Shown here one piece after another: positions 1 through 9,207 of a stretch of DNA of 64,000 nt (its first letter is position 1; each line of letters starts with the position of its first letter). Source of the stretch: Bosea sp. ANAM02 (GTDB lineage Bacteria > Pseudomonadota > Alphaproteobacteria > Rhizobiales > Beijerinckiaceae). A model generated the notes under the pieces. That model was not told the origin of the DNA and did no database searches. It was given only the letters and a program-made list of their open reading frames with translations. The stretch is taken from assembly GCF_011764485.1 (NCBI RefSeq), contig NZ_AP022849.1, positions 434,001-498,000 of the forward strand, in the 5' to 3' direction. A program made the translations under genes and the position numbers.

Positions 1-9
1 CGCCTATCC

Positions 10-708
10 TTGTCCACTTCCGAAGAGCGCGACTTGACCCGCACAGCCGACACTCCCGTAGCTCGCATCTTGCAGACCGTGTTGCGTCTCGATGCCGACC
101 AGGATCCGGCCACCCGCCGCATGTATCCTCGCCACGACCTGCGCCTGAAGGGTCGCTGCATGTTCGAGAACATGAGCGAGCATCCCTGCGAGTCGGTGAA
201 CATCTCCGCGACAGGGCTCGCGGTCGCCTGCAGCCATCCTGCGCGCGCCGGCGCCCGCATCGTCATCTATCTGGATCGGCTTGGCCGGCTGGAAGGGTCG
301 ATCATCAGGGCGACGAACGGCGCCTTCGCCGTGACCTTGACCAATAGCGTGCGCAAACGGCTGAAGCTCGCCAGCCAGATCGAGCATCTCGTGAGCCTTC
401 CGGCCGAGCAGCGTATCGAGCACCGCATGAACGACCGCTTCGTTCCGGACGATCGCATCGCGACGGTCGCGCACGGCAAAGACATCCGCGATGCCGTGAT
501 CATCGACGTCTCCCGAACCGGCATTGCGCTCAAAACGACCCTGTCCGCCGGCCTCGGCGACACCGTTGTTGTGGGCAAGCGACTGTTCGGACGTGTCGCT
601 CGGCAGTTTCCGGGCGGTTTCGCCATCGCCTTCTCCGTGCCCGTTCCGGAATCGATCCTATTGGAGGGGAAGGCCTTCGTCGCCGATGACGACAGGATCG
701 CCGCATGA
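10..708 (+). CDS. Tandem PilZ-like domain protein
   Basis: About 232 aa with two similar beta-rich halves. The first runs from an RRxxPRHDLRLKGRC-type stretch (about residues 36-50) through a D/NISATGLAV motif. The second repeats this as VIIDVSRTGIALKT (about residues 161-174). The RxxxR followed by (D/N)xSxxG spacing is that of PilZ domains, which bind cyclic-di-GMP, so a c-di-GMP receptor role is inferred. No signal peptide or membrane segment is seen, so it is probably cytoplasmic. The first start available is TTG at 10, but the frame is open to the window edge and the true start may lie outside. The next gene begins inside its stop codon (ATGA overlap), so the two are probably co-translated. 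Confidence 0.6.
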   Translation: MSTSEERDLTRTADTPVARILQTVLRLDADQDPATRRMYPRHDLRLKGRCMFENMSEHPCESVNISATGLAVACSHPARAGARIVIYLDRLGRLEGSIIRATNGAFAVTLTNSVRKRLKLASQIEHLVSLPAEQRIEHRMNDRFVPDDRIATVAHGKDIRDAVIIDVSRTGIALKTTLSAGLGDTVVVGKRLFGRVARQFPGGFAIAFSVPVPESILLEGKAFVADDDRIAA

Positions 709-1097
709 CCACGATTTCCGTCGACTGCGAGATCAAACGTAATCAGCTGCTGACCCGAGCTATCAGCGCCGCCTCGATGCTGCTCTCCGCGACCCGCGCT
801 GCGGCGAACCGAGCTCCAGCCTGGGCGGCATCGATCGACAGCGCGACCTCTGAAGCGACGCGCGCCGCGAAGGAGGTTCAACCGCAAGGCTATCCGGACG
901 ACGCAAGCGACCTCTGGTATGCGAGCGACCCGAACGAAGCCGGTCTGGTCGAGATCTGGCAGTGGAACTCGCACACCGCCGTTCAGGCCGGCTGCATGCC
1001 CATTTCCAGCATCGCCACCGGCATCCCTCAGGAGGTGGCCGGCGCTCTCATCGCCGCGCATAATGCCGCGATCACTCTCTCACGGCTCGCCGCATAG
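705..1097 (+). CDS. Hypothetical protein, 130 aa
   Basis: The ATG overlaps the stop of the PilZ-like gene by 4 nt, which supports translational coupling and the start choice. The protein is alanine-rich and mostly helical in composition, with no signal peptide and no recognised motif. It converges with the Fic gene; the 87 bp between them is AT-richer than its surroundings. No function is proposed. Confidence 0.6.
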   Translation: MTTISVDCEIKRNQLLTRAISAASMLLSATRAAANRAPAWAASIDSATSEATRAAKEVQPQGYPDDASDLWYASDPNEAGLVEIWQWNSHTAVQAGCMPISSIATGIPQEVAGALIAAHNAAITLSRLAA

Positions 1098-1184
1098 CCG
1101 AGCCCCAGACGTGTAAAAATCGACACTCTTGCGTAAAAATGCGAATAATTGAGGCGTGTCGCGGAAAAACGATATCGCGATCGA

Positions 1185-2795
1185 TTACGGCTTGAATGCG
1201 CTCGAAGGAGCGTTTTCGGCGCCATAAACCTCCTGAACGACGGCTTCCATGCCCTCCAGCTCCTCATCGGAGAGTTCCGAGAACATCTTCTCGCGCTTGG
1301 CCTTGGAGAGCCGGCCGCTGTTCTGCATGACCAGCTTCGCAAAGAGATCCAGTCGCTCTGGCCGCATGTCAATCACCTCACGCATGCCTTCGACCATCCT
1401 GTCTCGCAAAGCGATCGAGGTGATCTCCTCCGGGATGCTGTAGTCGAGGCAATAGGCCAGACGGTTCGTAATGAAGGCTGCCTGGTGGCTCGCGTCGAAG
1501 TGCCCGTAGAGATCGCGCGTGTCATTCACGACCTCGACGTTTCCGTTCGGCGTCCTTTCCCATTTGATCAGCCCGATACGCTTCTCGTCGAAGGCCGTCA
1601 GGGTCTCCCTGTAGCCATCCATGTCAGCGAAGATAGCGTTCGAGATCGGCAGGGTGATGCCCTGCGGCTTCACCCCATGCTGATTGAGGATGTGGTTGAG
1701 GATGTAGCGGTGCGTCCGGCCGTTTCCGTCTGCCAAGGGATGAACCATAAGCCAGCCGAAACTTACCGCCGTCGCGTGCGCGACGGGGTCGAACCCCGGC
1801 GTGTCCATCATGCGGCCATCGGCGGCAAAGATGCCCTCGACGAGGTCCTTCAGATCCTCACTTTTCGCGCCGATCCAATTCGGAATCAGCGATCCGTCGA
1901 CCTCTTCTCCGAGCCACACGCCATTATGCCGTATCCCGGTCGTGATCCAGCGGGAGTCGACGATCATCTTTTGCAGACCGACCAGGAAAGGCAGATCGAG
2001 CCGGGTCTTACCGGAGTCGGCAACCAGGTTGCTCCATTTCTCCAACCGATCGACGGAGGGGTTCTCGTTCTCGATCGCGAATGTGGATCGCGAGTCCCTG
2101 AGGAGAAGACGGCGCCTCAAACGCGTGATGATGCCGGGCGGACCTTCGGCCAACGCCGCGCCGGCCTTCCTGTTGCACTCCTCGCGCAGGTCCCCTTGGA
2201 AGGTCGCAGACCGACGAACGAGTGGCGAGAACACCGGCGTGCCGGGAATGTTGTCACGAACGCGATGCCGCGGAGAATTGATAGGGCTGGCGGTGTGCCA
2301 GATCTCGGAGTCAAGCGCGTCGATGTAGCCACCGCCGGCGGAGGGCACATCGAGCCTCATGCCCGTCAGCCACTCGTAGAAGAAGAACGCCTGGCGCGCG
2401 TAAGCGCCGGTCGGGCTCTGCCGGATCATATCGGCGACGAGCTCGGGATCGACCTTGAGAAAGAGCTTGCGCAGAACGTGGAGATCCGTTGCCTCGTGCT
2501 TCAACGCGAAGACCAGGTGCTCGGCGAAGGTCATGTCACCTCGCAACAGCCTCCCTCGCTCGCGATCGTCGGTGCCCCGATAGGTGACCTCGTAGACTGC
2601 GTAACCGCCGGCGGCCATGGTGTGGTTCCGGCCGCGCTCCGTTCGCTGTCGCGCATCCGACGTCACTGCCAGGATATCCGGCATCGGAACAGGGAGATCG
2701 AAATGATGGATCAGCGCGGAGTATCCGGTCAGCACCGTCCCGGACGGTTGACGATACCCGTGGCGGCCGGTCTCACGAATGGCACGGATCAGCAT
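1185..2795 (-). CDS. Fic-domain protein (class II, autoinhibited AMP-transferase type)
   Basis: 536 aa. The Fic active-site motif HPLADGNGRTHR is at residues 352-363 and matches HPFxxGNGRxxR, including the catalytic His. About 110 residues before it, TFAIEN at 238-243 fits the (S/T)xxxE(G/N) inhibitory-helix motif, so this is a class II Fic protein with its own inhibitory segment. The family transfers AMP (sometimes other nucleotides) to Ser/Thr/Tyr of target proteins, and the Glu of the inhibitory motif blocks ATP placement. The N-terminal 200 residues have no family I can name. The start is ATG with GAGGGAAAG just upstream. It is monocistronic and no separate antitoxin is next to it. Target unknown. 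Confidence 0.88.
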   Translation of the reverse strand: MLIRAIRETGRHGYRQPSGTVLTGYSALIHHFDLPVPMPDILAVTSDARQRTERGRNHTMAAGGYAVYEVTYRGTDDRERGRLLRGDMTFAEHLVFALKHEATDLHVLRKLFLKVDPELVADMIRQSPTGAYARQAFFFYEWLTGMRLDVPSAGGGYIDALDSEIWHTASPINSPRHRVRDNIPGTPVFSPLVRRSATFQGDLREECNRKAGAALAEGPPGIITRLRRRLLLRDSRSTFAIENENPSVDRLEKWSNLVADSGKTRLDLPFLVGLQKMIVDSRWITTGIRHNGVWLGEEVDGSLIPNWIGAKSEDLKDLVEGIFAADGRMMDTPGFDPVAHATAVSFGWLMVHPLADGNGRTHRYILNHILNQHGVKPQGITLPISNAIFADMDGYRETLTAFDEKRIGLIKWERTPNGNVEVVNDTRDLYGHFDASHQAAFITNRLAYCLDYSIPEEITSIALRDRMVEGMREVIDMRPERLDLFAKLVMQNSGRLSKAKREKMFSELSDEELEGMEAVVQEVYGAENAPSSAFKP

Positions 2796-2985
2796 ATCTT
2801 TCCCTCTGCGGAAATATCATCATTCCCGCGGAAAAATCGTAACACATCCCGTTGAAAGCCAGGAGGGTAGCAGCGATACAGCTCGGCAAATGGATGGCGA
2901 ACGCCTGCTGCGCCGGCATTATCAAGCCTGCTGCTTACTCATCGAGCGCCGAAACAGATTTCCACGACTGCAGTACCAAAAAGCC

Positions 2986-3561
2986 TTAAACACCGTCGCA
3001 ACTCGTTTCCTGGGTTGCGCAGATGCGGTTGAGCCACCCGTTGAACTGATGCTCGGGACTCGACACCAACACCCATTGGCCGACGCAGTCGTGCAGCCGT
3101 GCTGATCGAACGAAGGCGTCACTGTCAAAGTCGACTGCCGCCCGGACCGGTCGTCCTCTGGCGCTGGCGACGTCCCGTCCAACGGCCGCCTGCGACTTCA
3201 CGCTTAGATGCCGACCTGACACCCAGCCCGCTCCGCTGAACACCTTCCGCCCAGGTGGCGCCAGAAGAGCGTTGTCGTGCGCATTGCGTATCCTGAACCA
3301 GCCCCCTTGCGCGGCAACGACCTCGACCTCGACATAGGCGCGTATCGGCGGGTCATCGTCCGACAGAGCCGGCGGCGGGAGCTTCCCGACGATTGCTGAG
3401 GAGGCGTCCGGTCCCGCCCGAACATTCAGACCGGCCGGATCAATATCCGTCACGAACGCGCCGAACGAGCAGCTCCTCAGGACGCCGATTTCCGTAGCCC
3501 GCGATCCCACGGATGCTGCCGCGCAGACCAAAGTGAGAATTACGGCGCAAGCGATCTTCAC
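2986..3561 (-). CDS. Exported SH3-like (bacterial SH3) protein
   Basis: 191 aa from the GTG at 3561, which has a GGGG-rich ribosome site and is followed by a signal peptide (VKIACAVILTLVCAAASVGS, probable cleavage near ATE). The mature part contains the GLNVRAGPDASSAIVGKLP signature of bacterial SH3 (SH3b) domains, then VEVVAAQGGWFRIRNA and GWVSGRHLSV. SH3b domains bind peptidoglycan or peptides in the periplasm. Two cysteines near the C-terminus (DCVGQW and RICATQ) may form a disulfide. An upstream in-frame start at 3651 exists, but it would hide the signal peptide and is less likely. Confidence 0.7.
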   Translation of the reverse strand: MKIACAVILTLVCAAASVGSRATEIGVLRSCSFGAFVTDIDPAGLNVRAGPDASSAIVGKLPPPALSDDDPPIRAYVEVEVVAAQGGWFRIRNAHDNALLAPPGRKVFSGAGWVSGRHLSVKSQAAVGRDVASARGRPVRAAVDFDSDAFVRSARLHDCVGQWVLVSSPEHQFNGWLNRICATQETSCDGV

Positions 3562-3710
3562 AGAGCAACCCCGACTCGTTGGCGACCCGACAATTCTACG
3601 CGCAGACCCGGTTTCGTCGAATGCGTTCGGTGGATGGGGGCTACCTAGCATCTAGATGCATTCAAGAATCAGGTCGACAATCCATGTCTCAGGCGAAAGG
3701 GGCCTTCTCC

Positions 3711-4622
3711 ATGATCGCTAACGACATCCATCTCACCCACGGGTCTTTCAAGACCTACGACACGAGCTTGATCGCCTATATCGATATCCCGCATCGGGAC
3801 GACGGCGAGAAGCGCCACAGAGAGCTAGCCCACCGGACTATCGATCTGATGCGAGCCAACGGCTTTCACATCGAACCCGACCCGGAGGTTCTGAGGCGCC
3901 ACCGCTGCATCAGCAGGAACTATTTCACGGGCCGTCGCGGCGACCTGAAGGTCCGGATCGAGATCTGCTCGATGAGCGTCATCGCCGAGTTCTGGCAGGA
4001 CTTGGTCGTGGTCAACCGCAACGGTGGTCGCTACGATTTCAATAAGCGTGCTCGGATGCCCTACCTTCTAGGGAAGGCCTTTGAACACATTTCGCTCAAG
4101 ATCCTGGCGAGCTGGGAGCGTGAGGGCATGGAGCGCGTAGAGCCGCCGAGCTCGGCGAACCCAGACCCCCTCGCTTACTTCAATTCAACCTGGAACAGCA
4201 CATTTGACGTGCGCAACGGGCGAAATCGCTTCGAGCGCCGGGAGGATGGATGGCCATCCGATCGCGAAATCGACTGCTGGGATCGCAGCGATGCCGATGG
4301 GAACCGGCTCGAACAATGCGCGGTGCGCTATTTCCGGACCAGAAATGGCTGCCTGGCACGGGCCGTTGTCGCCGGCGGGATCAACTCGCGGTGGCTGGCA
4401 GTGTACGGACCAGGCAGCCGGGATTTCACGCACCTCTCGCATTACGAGCTCTTCTCGTTCCGGCCGGACCTACCGCGGCGCGACAAGGGCGCCTCTCGCC
4501 GCGAATGCGGCCTCCGGCGGCAGCTGAAAAAATGCCTCGAGGCGGGTGAAGCCGCGCGCGCCGAATCCATCTCGCGCCTGCTTCTGGCCGAAGGGTTCGA
4601 GGCCGCTGCCGAGGCTGCGTGA
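3711..4622 (+). CDS. Hypothetical protein, 303 aa
   Basis: The start at 3711 is chosen because AAAGGGG lies 9 nt before it; in-frame starts at 3684 and 3579 lack this. The protein is soluble, rich in Arg, His and aromatic residues, with no signal peptide. The C-terminal 35 residues are helical and Ala-rich. I recognise no domain. The next gene may start with GTG overlapping this stop (GTGA), suggesting a two-gene operon. Confidence 0.55.
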   Translation: MIANDIHLTHGSFKTYDTSLIAYIDIPHRDDGEKRHRELAHRTIDLMRANGFHIEPDPEVLRRHRCISRNYFTGRRGDLKVRIEICSMSVIAEFWQDLVVVNRNGGRYDFNKRARMPYLLGKAFEHISLKILASWEREGMERVEPPSSANPDPLAYFNSTWNSTFDVRNGRNRFERREDGWPSDREIDCWDRSDADGNRLEQCAVRYFRTRNGCLARAVVAGGINSRWLAVYGPGSRDFTHLSHYELFSFRPDLPRRDKGASRRECGLRRQLKKCLEAGEAARAESISRLLLAEGFEAAAEAA

Positions 4623-5269
4623 CCCATCCCCGGGTTGCCGGTCGGGCCTCAAGCCATCAAGTTCTGTGGATGGATTCCGATTCGGCGACAACCTGGCTCC
4701 ATGAGAGACTGCTCTCCAGTGATCTGATGAGCCACTTCTTCGAGCTGCGCGACGATCTCGGGCTGTCAGGCGATCTCGTCGCCAGAACCGTCTTTTCTCT
4801 CGCTCACAAGTTCACCCTTGGAGACTGCCTGCAGCTTGCAGCCGTGCTGGGCGAAGTCTCCGGTGCAGACCACGTCGTGACAATTTCACGCCCCGACGGA
4901 CGCCTTCTCCACGCGGTCTTTGCCTGCGCGCCCCAGTACCCGAACGAGCGCCCGCGAGGCGACTGCGTCGACATCATGGGGCGGATGAACTTGAGCGATG
5001 CGATCGCCGGCCTGGAGAAGGCGTTCGGCCGCGTCACGATCGGCGTCGGGAAGCACTGGGACGACGACTTCCTCGACACCGAAGAGCGGGGACGCATTCG
5101 GTCGATCGCCGCTGCCCTGCCGTGGACCAGGTCTTTTGCTCGCCTGGACGGGATTTCGCCAAAAGATCTGATGGAGCTGACCGCGCCCTATCGCGCGGCC
5201 GCGAACGAGTTCTACAGCATCGGAGATGACAGTTCGGCACCAGCGCCCTCGTGGAGCGCGACGATCTGA
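4619..5269 (+). CDS. Hypothetical protein, up to 216 aa
   Basis: A possible GTG start overlaps the previous stop codon by 4 nt. An ATG at 4670 would give 199 aa and is a fair alternative. The sequence has an N-terminal helical part and a central segment with repeated acidic residues (KHWDDDFLDTEE). No known motif or membrane segment. It converges with and overlaps the 3' end of the minus-strand gene ending at 5212 by about 58 bp. Confidence 0.5.
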   Translation: MTHPRVAGRASSHQVLWMDSDSATTWLHERLLSSDLMSHFFELRDDLGLSGDLVARTVFSLAHKFTLGDCLQLAAVLGEVSGADHVVTISRPDGRLLHAVFACAPQYPNERPRGDCVDIMGRMNLSDAIAGLEKAFGRVTIGVGKHWDDDFLDTEERGRIRSIAAALPWTRSFARLDGISPKDLMELTAPYRAAANEFYSIGDDSSAPAPSWSATI

Positions 5270-6075
5270 TCAGAAACGTAGTCCTGCTTGTAGAAGCGAT
5301 GCATGTCGCCGGCGTCGCAGTTGTTCGCCTCGCCATGGACCAGGCAGCGATAGACCCGATAGGCCCGATCAAGGGTATCGACGAACGTCTCGCCGGAGCG
5401 GCTCATCGCGAGCGTTTCTTCCCAAGCGCTTCCAAACTCGGTCGGGTGCTGATCGCCATATTTGAGCGAGAACAGGAACCCGTTCGAGGTCACTTTCACC
5501 GACATGCCATGGAGCGTTCTCACATCCGTGTGGACGCTATTGAGCGAGATAGCCATCTGCTTGCCGGCATCGTCCTTGCCGAACATCTCTTCGAGCCGCC
5601 TGTGGATGTCGGCCTCGCAGGAAAGACCGAGATGCCTGGCACCGTCGAACGGACGGTAGACCCGCTGCGCGATGACGAGCGATTGGGAAAGATCGAGCTT
5701 GTGATCGCGGCGCCAATTCACCTGACCGTCGGAGACCGGCCGCGCCAGGAGCGCGCGATGAAAGACCTCTCTCAACCCAGCAATGCTCGTGATCGCATTC
5801 AGCCCCGGGCTGCTGACGACACCATTGCCGTTCATGAGCTCCCAGGGGCCGGAGCGGCCCCATTGTCCGGGCGTCTGGTACTGAGGCTCGGATCCCGTAC
5901 GAACGAAGTGCTGCAGCGTGCAGAATGCCTGTTCGAGACTGTAGGGGCTCGGCCAATAGCTATCCGGCCGGACGAACTCGATCAGCTTGACCGAGAAGCG
6001 CCGCAGGACGTGCGGACGCTCCGGGGCCGGAGAGAAGGGTCGATTCCTGGCAGCGTAGGCGCGAATGGTGTGCAT
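5212..6075 (-). CDS. Hypothetical protein, 287 aa
   Basis: A soluble protein with no recognised family. It contains several Trp-rich turns (RPDSYWPSPYSLEQAF, QWGRSGPWELMNGNG) and a C-terminal acidic and His-bearing part. Its 3' end overlaps the convergent plus-strand gene by about 58 bp, which is unusual and suggests one of the two C-termini is not conserved. It is the last of three minus-strand genes (7305 down to 5212). Confidence 0.5.
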   Translation of the reverse strand: MHTIRAYAARNRPFSPAPERPHVLRRFSVKLIEFVRPDSYWPSPYSLEQAFCTLQHFVRTGSEPQYQTPGQWGRSGPWELMNGNGVVSSPGLNAITSIAGLREVFHRALLARPVSDGQVNWRRDHKLDLSQSLVIAQRVYRPFDGARHLGLSCEADIHRRLEEMFGKDDAGKQMAISLNSVHTDVRTLHGMSVKVTSNGFLFSLKYGDQHPTEFGSAWEETLAMSRSGETFVDTLDRAYRVYRCLVHGEANNCDAGDMHRFYKQDYVSDQIVALHEGAGAELSSPML

Positions 6076-6128
6076 CGACTCGGATTCCTTGGGCTACTGA
6101 CAACCCAATCCCGCAACCCTGAAAGACA

Positions 6129-6572
6129 CTAGCTAGAGGCGAGCGAGCGTCGATTCCGCTTGCCCCGGTCGGCTTCGATGGCATGAAGAAGGCCTCGACC
6201 AGCAGGGCTCAAGATGCTGGTCTGCGCTCCTATCGGGTAGGTCTCGCTGGTGTCGGCCTCCTTGATAATCAATCGGGCCCGCTTCAATGCCTTCACGACC
6301 GCCGGCGTGTTGTGCAGGACCGGCCCCGGACCGTCGATCGGCCTTTCCGGGATCGGCGGCGCGGCGAGCTTCCTGACGACTTCCGCGGGAACCGCCATGC
6401 GAACAATCCGCCCGGCCTCGTTCTTACAGTGCCCGGCCGAGATTTCATCAAGGCTGTAGAGGCCCGCCCAGGGCACCGACTGCGCGTAACCCGCGTCATT
6501 CGCCCGCCACATCGTCAGGTATGGCTCTCTCGCCCAAGCAGGGCGCACGTCGACGATGTAGAACTCAGACAT
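6129..6572 (-). CDS. Hypothetical protein, 147 aa
   Basis: The ATG at 6572 lies inside the end of the upstream gene (8-bp overlap), so the two are likely translated from one transcript. The protein starts MSEFYIVDVRPAWAREPYLTMWR and includes a Pro-rich stretch (APPIPERPIDGPGP). It has a single basic C-terminus and no membrane segment. Function not recognised. Confidence 0.55.
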   Translation of the reverse strand: MSEFYIVDVRPAWAREPYLTMWRANDAGYAQSVPWAGLYSLDEISAGHCKNEAGRIVRMAVPAEVVRKLAAPPIPERPIDGPGPVLHNTPAVVKALKRARLIIKEADTSETYPIGAQTSILSPAGRGLLHAIEADRGKRNRRSLASS

Positions 6573-7305
6573 CGGAACCTCCGGCTTTCTGCGCGCGGGC
6601 GACCTTCTGAAGGATGCCATTGACCTCTGGCTGCGACAGAAACCCGTTCGAGAAATCCTCCAGCATCCCCCGTTCGAACTCGTTCGGCGCGTGCTCGGTC
6701 TCATCGGTCGAGTAGACGTAGCCGTCCAGGTAGCGCTCGGCCGCCTCCAGAAGATCCGAGCCGATCTGACCTGGAGCGAAGACCGGGAGAAGGGGCTCTG
6801 ACGTCGGCTCCGCCCCGCGCCGTCCGAACTTCTCGAAGTGATCGAGGAGCTGGCGCCGAGCCTGGTCTGTCCATGTCGAGGATTGATAGTACGGCCGCAA
6901 GCGTGCGACCTCGCCGAGGAGAGCTGCGCTACCGCCGGCGCCGGCCTTGTCGCCCTTCATCTTCGACGCCACGGCCGCGACCATGTCGATGATGTCAGCT
7001 TGACCGCCTTGGAAACGCTGTCCGCCCCACTGCGCGTACACCCACGGCCTGTGGCCCCGATCCGAGATGCGCCCGCGATCCATACCGTTCCAGGCGTAAC
7101 CGATCCAGCTCGCGAGCGCTTTGGCCGCGGGCACAAGCTCAGCCCGGTCGATATGATCCGCCGGCGGGATCTCTTCGATGGCATAGTCGGTCACGAAGCG
7201 CTCGATCTCGTTGAGCGCTTCGACCACCTCCGCCTTGGCTCCTGAGGAACCAAACTGCTCCCTCAGGCGACCGATCTCGGCGGTGAGATCCTCACGCAAG
7301 CCCAT
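6565..7305 (-). CDS. Hypothetical protein, 246 aa
   Basis: First gene of a minus-strand set with the genes ending at 6129 and 5212. It is soluble and mostly helical. The C-terminal part contains HAPNEFERGMLEDFSNGFLSQ, and a related NEFERGFL stretch occurs in the small gene at 12132-12401, so the two may share a short domain. An AATCCTT element lies about 50 bp upstream of its start, in the same orientation as the motif described at other gene starts. Confidence 0.55.
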   Translation of the reverse strand: MGLREDLTAEIGRLREQFGSSGAKAEVVEALNEIERFVTDYAIEEIPPADHIDRAELVPAAKALASWIGYAWNGMDRGRISDRGHRPWVYAQWGGQRFQGGQADIIDMVAAVASKMKGDKAGAGGSAALLGEVARLRPYYQSSTWTDQARRQLLDHFEKFGRRGAEPTSEPLLPVFAPGQIGSDLLEAAERYLDGYVYSTDETEHAPNEFERGMLEDFSNGFLSQPEVNGILQKVARAQKAGGSDV

Positions 7306-7575
7306 TGGCAGCCACTCTTCTCCGGTTCAGGTGATCAAAGAGGTTTAAGCACCAAGGATTGGAGCCGCAATCAATCCGAGCTGGCCGTCCACGCTTTGAT
7401 ATCCGTGGAAATGCGCGGATGATCCATGACGGCGCCTCGAATCGTGGCCCAACGAACTCAACCGTCATCCCAGACCCACCCAGGCGCTCGGTGGCACTGC
7501 ACTAAGTGAAGAGATCCAGCCTTGAGACATCAGGCCTCCTCCATCGAACGCCCGCACGCCCTGCGCTCCGAGGCC

Positions 7576-8322
7576 ATGCGGTTCGCCATCGCATTCGCTG
7601 GCTTTGCTGCGTTCGTCATTGCCAGCCAGTTGTTCGTGCCAGGTCTCGGCACACCCTGGCTCAAGGCGCTCTACTACGGGGCGATGCCCGCCGTGTTCAT
7701 CGGTATTGCTGCGCTCTCGGTTTGGCTCCGTTCGCCCGCGATAGCCTTGGCCCCGGTCATATACACGATCGGCTCGACCATCGCCGTGATCGCTCTTTCC
7801 GGTCCAGGTCGTGCGGCACCTACGGTTCCCCAGCTTCTCCCCGGCATCCCGCAAGGCGTCGAAAGCGTCCTGGTAAAGTCGCAAGATGGCAAGGCGATAG
7901 CGCGCAAGATCGCCGAAAGCGGAAAGATCGGATCGGTCTTCTACCTCCAGCGACAGACCATTCTCCGGGTTCTGCCGACAATCGCCTGCGGTTCGGAATG
8001 CGGCGACGAGGTCGAGGTCCCGTCGGTTTCGACCTCAAGGCTCGAATACTCGTCCCAGTGGCGCCCTGCATCAGGACTAGCCCGCGAGCGCCTGATGGAG
8101 AGAATCGACCTCCGAACACCGACCTCTCGGGTCAACGTTGCGGCCGCGACGAGCTACGGCGGCCGCGACGTCCTCTACCTCGCTCCCATGCCTGTCTATG
8201 TGCTCGTCCCGTCGCTGGCGCGAGCGCTACGCAAGCCGCAGACCCTGACGGCGGATCCGCCCTTGCTACGACATTGGCTCGCAAACCTTGGAAATCCTAC
8301 GAAGCCTGAAAGAACTCATTAA
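7576..8322 (+). CDS. Membrane-anchored hypothetical protein, 248 aa
   Basis: The N-terminus has three hydrophobic segments in the first 80 residues (FAIAFAGFAAFVIASQLF; ALYYGAMPAVFIGIAAL; IALAPVIYTIGSTIAVIALS). A soluble domain of about 160 residues follows, with a CGSECGD pair of cysteines. The start at 7576 follows a GAGG; a TTG at 7522 would add 18 residues. No family recognised. A role at the inner membrane is inferred only from topology. Confidence 0.5.
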   Translation: MRFAIAFAGFAAFVIASQLFVPGLGTPWLKALYYGAMPAVFIGIAALSVWLRSPAIALAPVIYTIGSTIAVIALSGPGRAAPTVPQLLPGIPQGVESVLVKSQDGKAIARKIAESGKIGSVFYLQRQTILRVLPTIACGSECGDEVEVPSVSTSRLEYSSQWRPASGLARERLMERIDLRTPTSRVNVAAATSYGGRDVLYLAPMPVYVLVPSLARALRKPQTLTADPPLLRHWLANLGNPTKPERTH

Positions 8323-8397
8323 GGGTTCTTGCCCTGCCTCTTGAACGCGCTTGGGGATCAGGGAAACTTATGGGGACGCCACCGTTGGAGAGCCTGC

Positions 8398-9207
8398 GTG
8401 CGTCCTCTGTTTTCCCGCTTCAAAGACACGATCACCCGCTTCGGAGTTGACGCTGCCACCATGCCCGGCGTCGTTGTCCAACGCGACCCCGGCCACTATT
8501 TAGTCTACACCCCATTTGAGGGCGTGAACCCCAATGCGCGGCTGTGCCTGGTCGGGATCACGCCGGGCCCTACCCAAGTCATCGACGCCTATGGATGCAT
8601 TCGCTCGCTTGCGATCCGCGCCGAGGATCCGTCCGACTTCGAGAAGATCAAGCGCTACGCCACCTTCAGCGGCTCTGCTGTCCGCCCCAACCTGGTGAAG
8701 CTTCTGGATGGAACCGGCGTAACCGATCTATTGGGCCTGGAATCCGGGCAGCAGCTCTGGGAGGACGCCGGCGCCCATCTTCTACACGCGACGTCTGTTG
8801 TGCCGCACGCAGCCTTCTCTCACAGAGGCGCGCCTTTCAACGGCTCCTTCGCCGATGTCCTGAAATCCAAAGCAATGCGGTCGAGCTTCGAGAAGGATTT
8901 CATACCCTCGCTTCAGCAACTGCCTTCCGACTGCCTCTTCATTGGCCTCGGCCCGACGCCGCATGAGGCACTCAAATGGTGCGCTCAGCGGAAGCTGATC
9001 ACCGAGGTGAATATCCTTGGCTCGTTCCCGCATCCGTCTGGAAACGGCGGATCACAGACCGATCTTTATCTTGGCCTGAGATCCATCGAGTCGCTGAAGC
9101 CCAACGACCCCGTTCGACACCGCGCGTACCTGCTGGACTGGGCAGCGGAGCTTCGCTCACGGGTCGATGGGCTTCGAGCAGCTCCTAGCCTCGCCCCGGC
9201 GGCCTGA
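8398..9207 (+). CDS. Uracil-DNA glycosylase superfamily-like protein
   Basis: 269 aa from the GTG at 8398, preceded by GGAGAG. Near the N-terminus LCLVGITPGPTQ (about residues 49-60) matches the first glycosylase motif (GxxPG). Near the C-terminus SFPHPSGNGG (about residues 208-217) matches the HPS minor-groove loop. The family flips and removes damaged or deaminated bases from DNA. The motif A position that usually carries Asp or Asn next to the PG is occupied by PTQ, so activity is uncertain. An upstream TTG at 8329 is possible. It converges on the gene at 9185 with a small overlap. Confidence 0.5.
   Translation: MRPLFSRFKDTITRFGVDAATMPGVVVQRDPGHYLVYTPFEGVNPNARLCLVGITPGPTQVIDAYGCIRSLAIRAEDPSDFEKIKRYATFSGSAVRPNLVKLLDGTGVTDLLGLESGQQLWEDAGAHLLHATSVVPHAAFSHRGAPFNGSFADVLKSKAMRSSFEKDFIPSLQQLPSDCLFIGLGPTPHEALKWCAQRKLITEVNILGSFPHPSGNGGSQTDLYLGLRSIESLKPNDPVRHRAYLLDWAAELRSRVDGLRAAPSLAPAA

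Noticed and set aside
1149..2855. Long plus-strand frame of 568 codons opposite the Fic gene
   Set aside because: It is the antisense shadow of a well-supported Fic gene and its product shows no motif.
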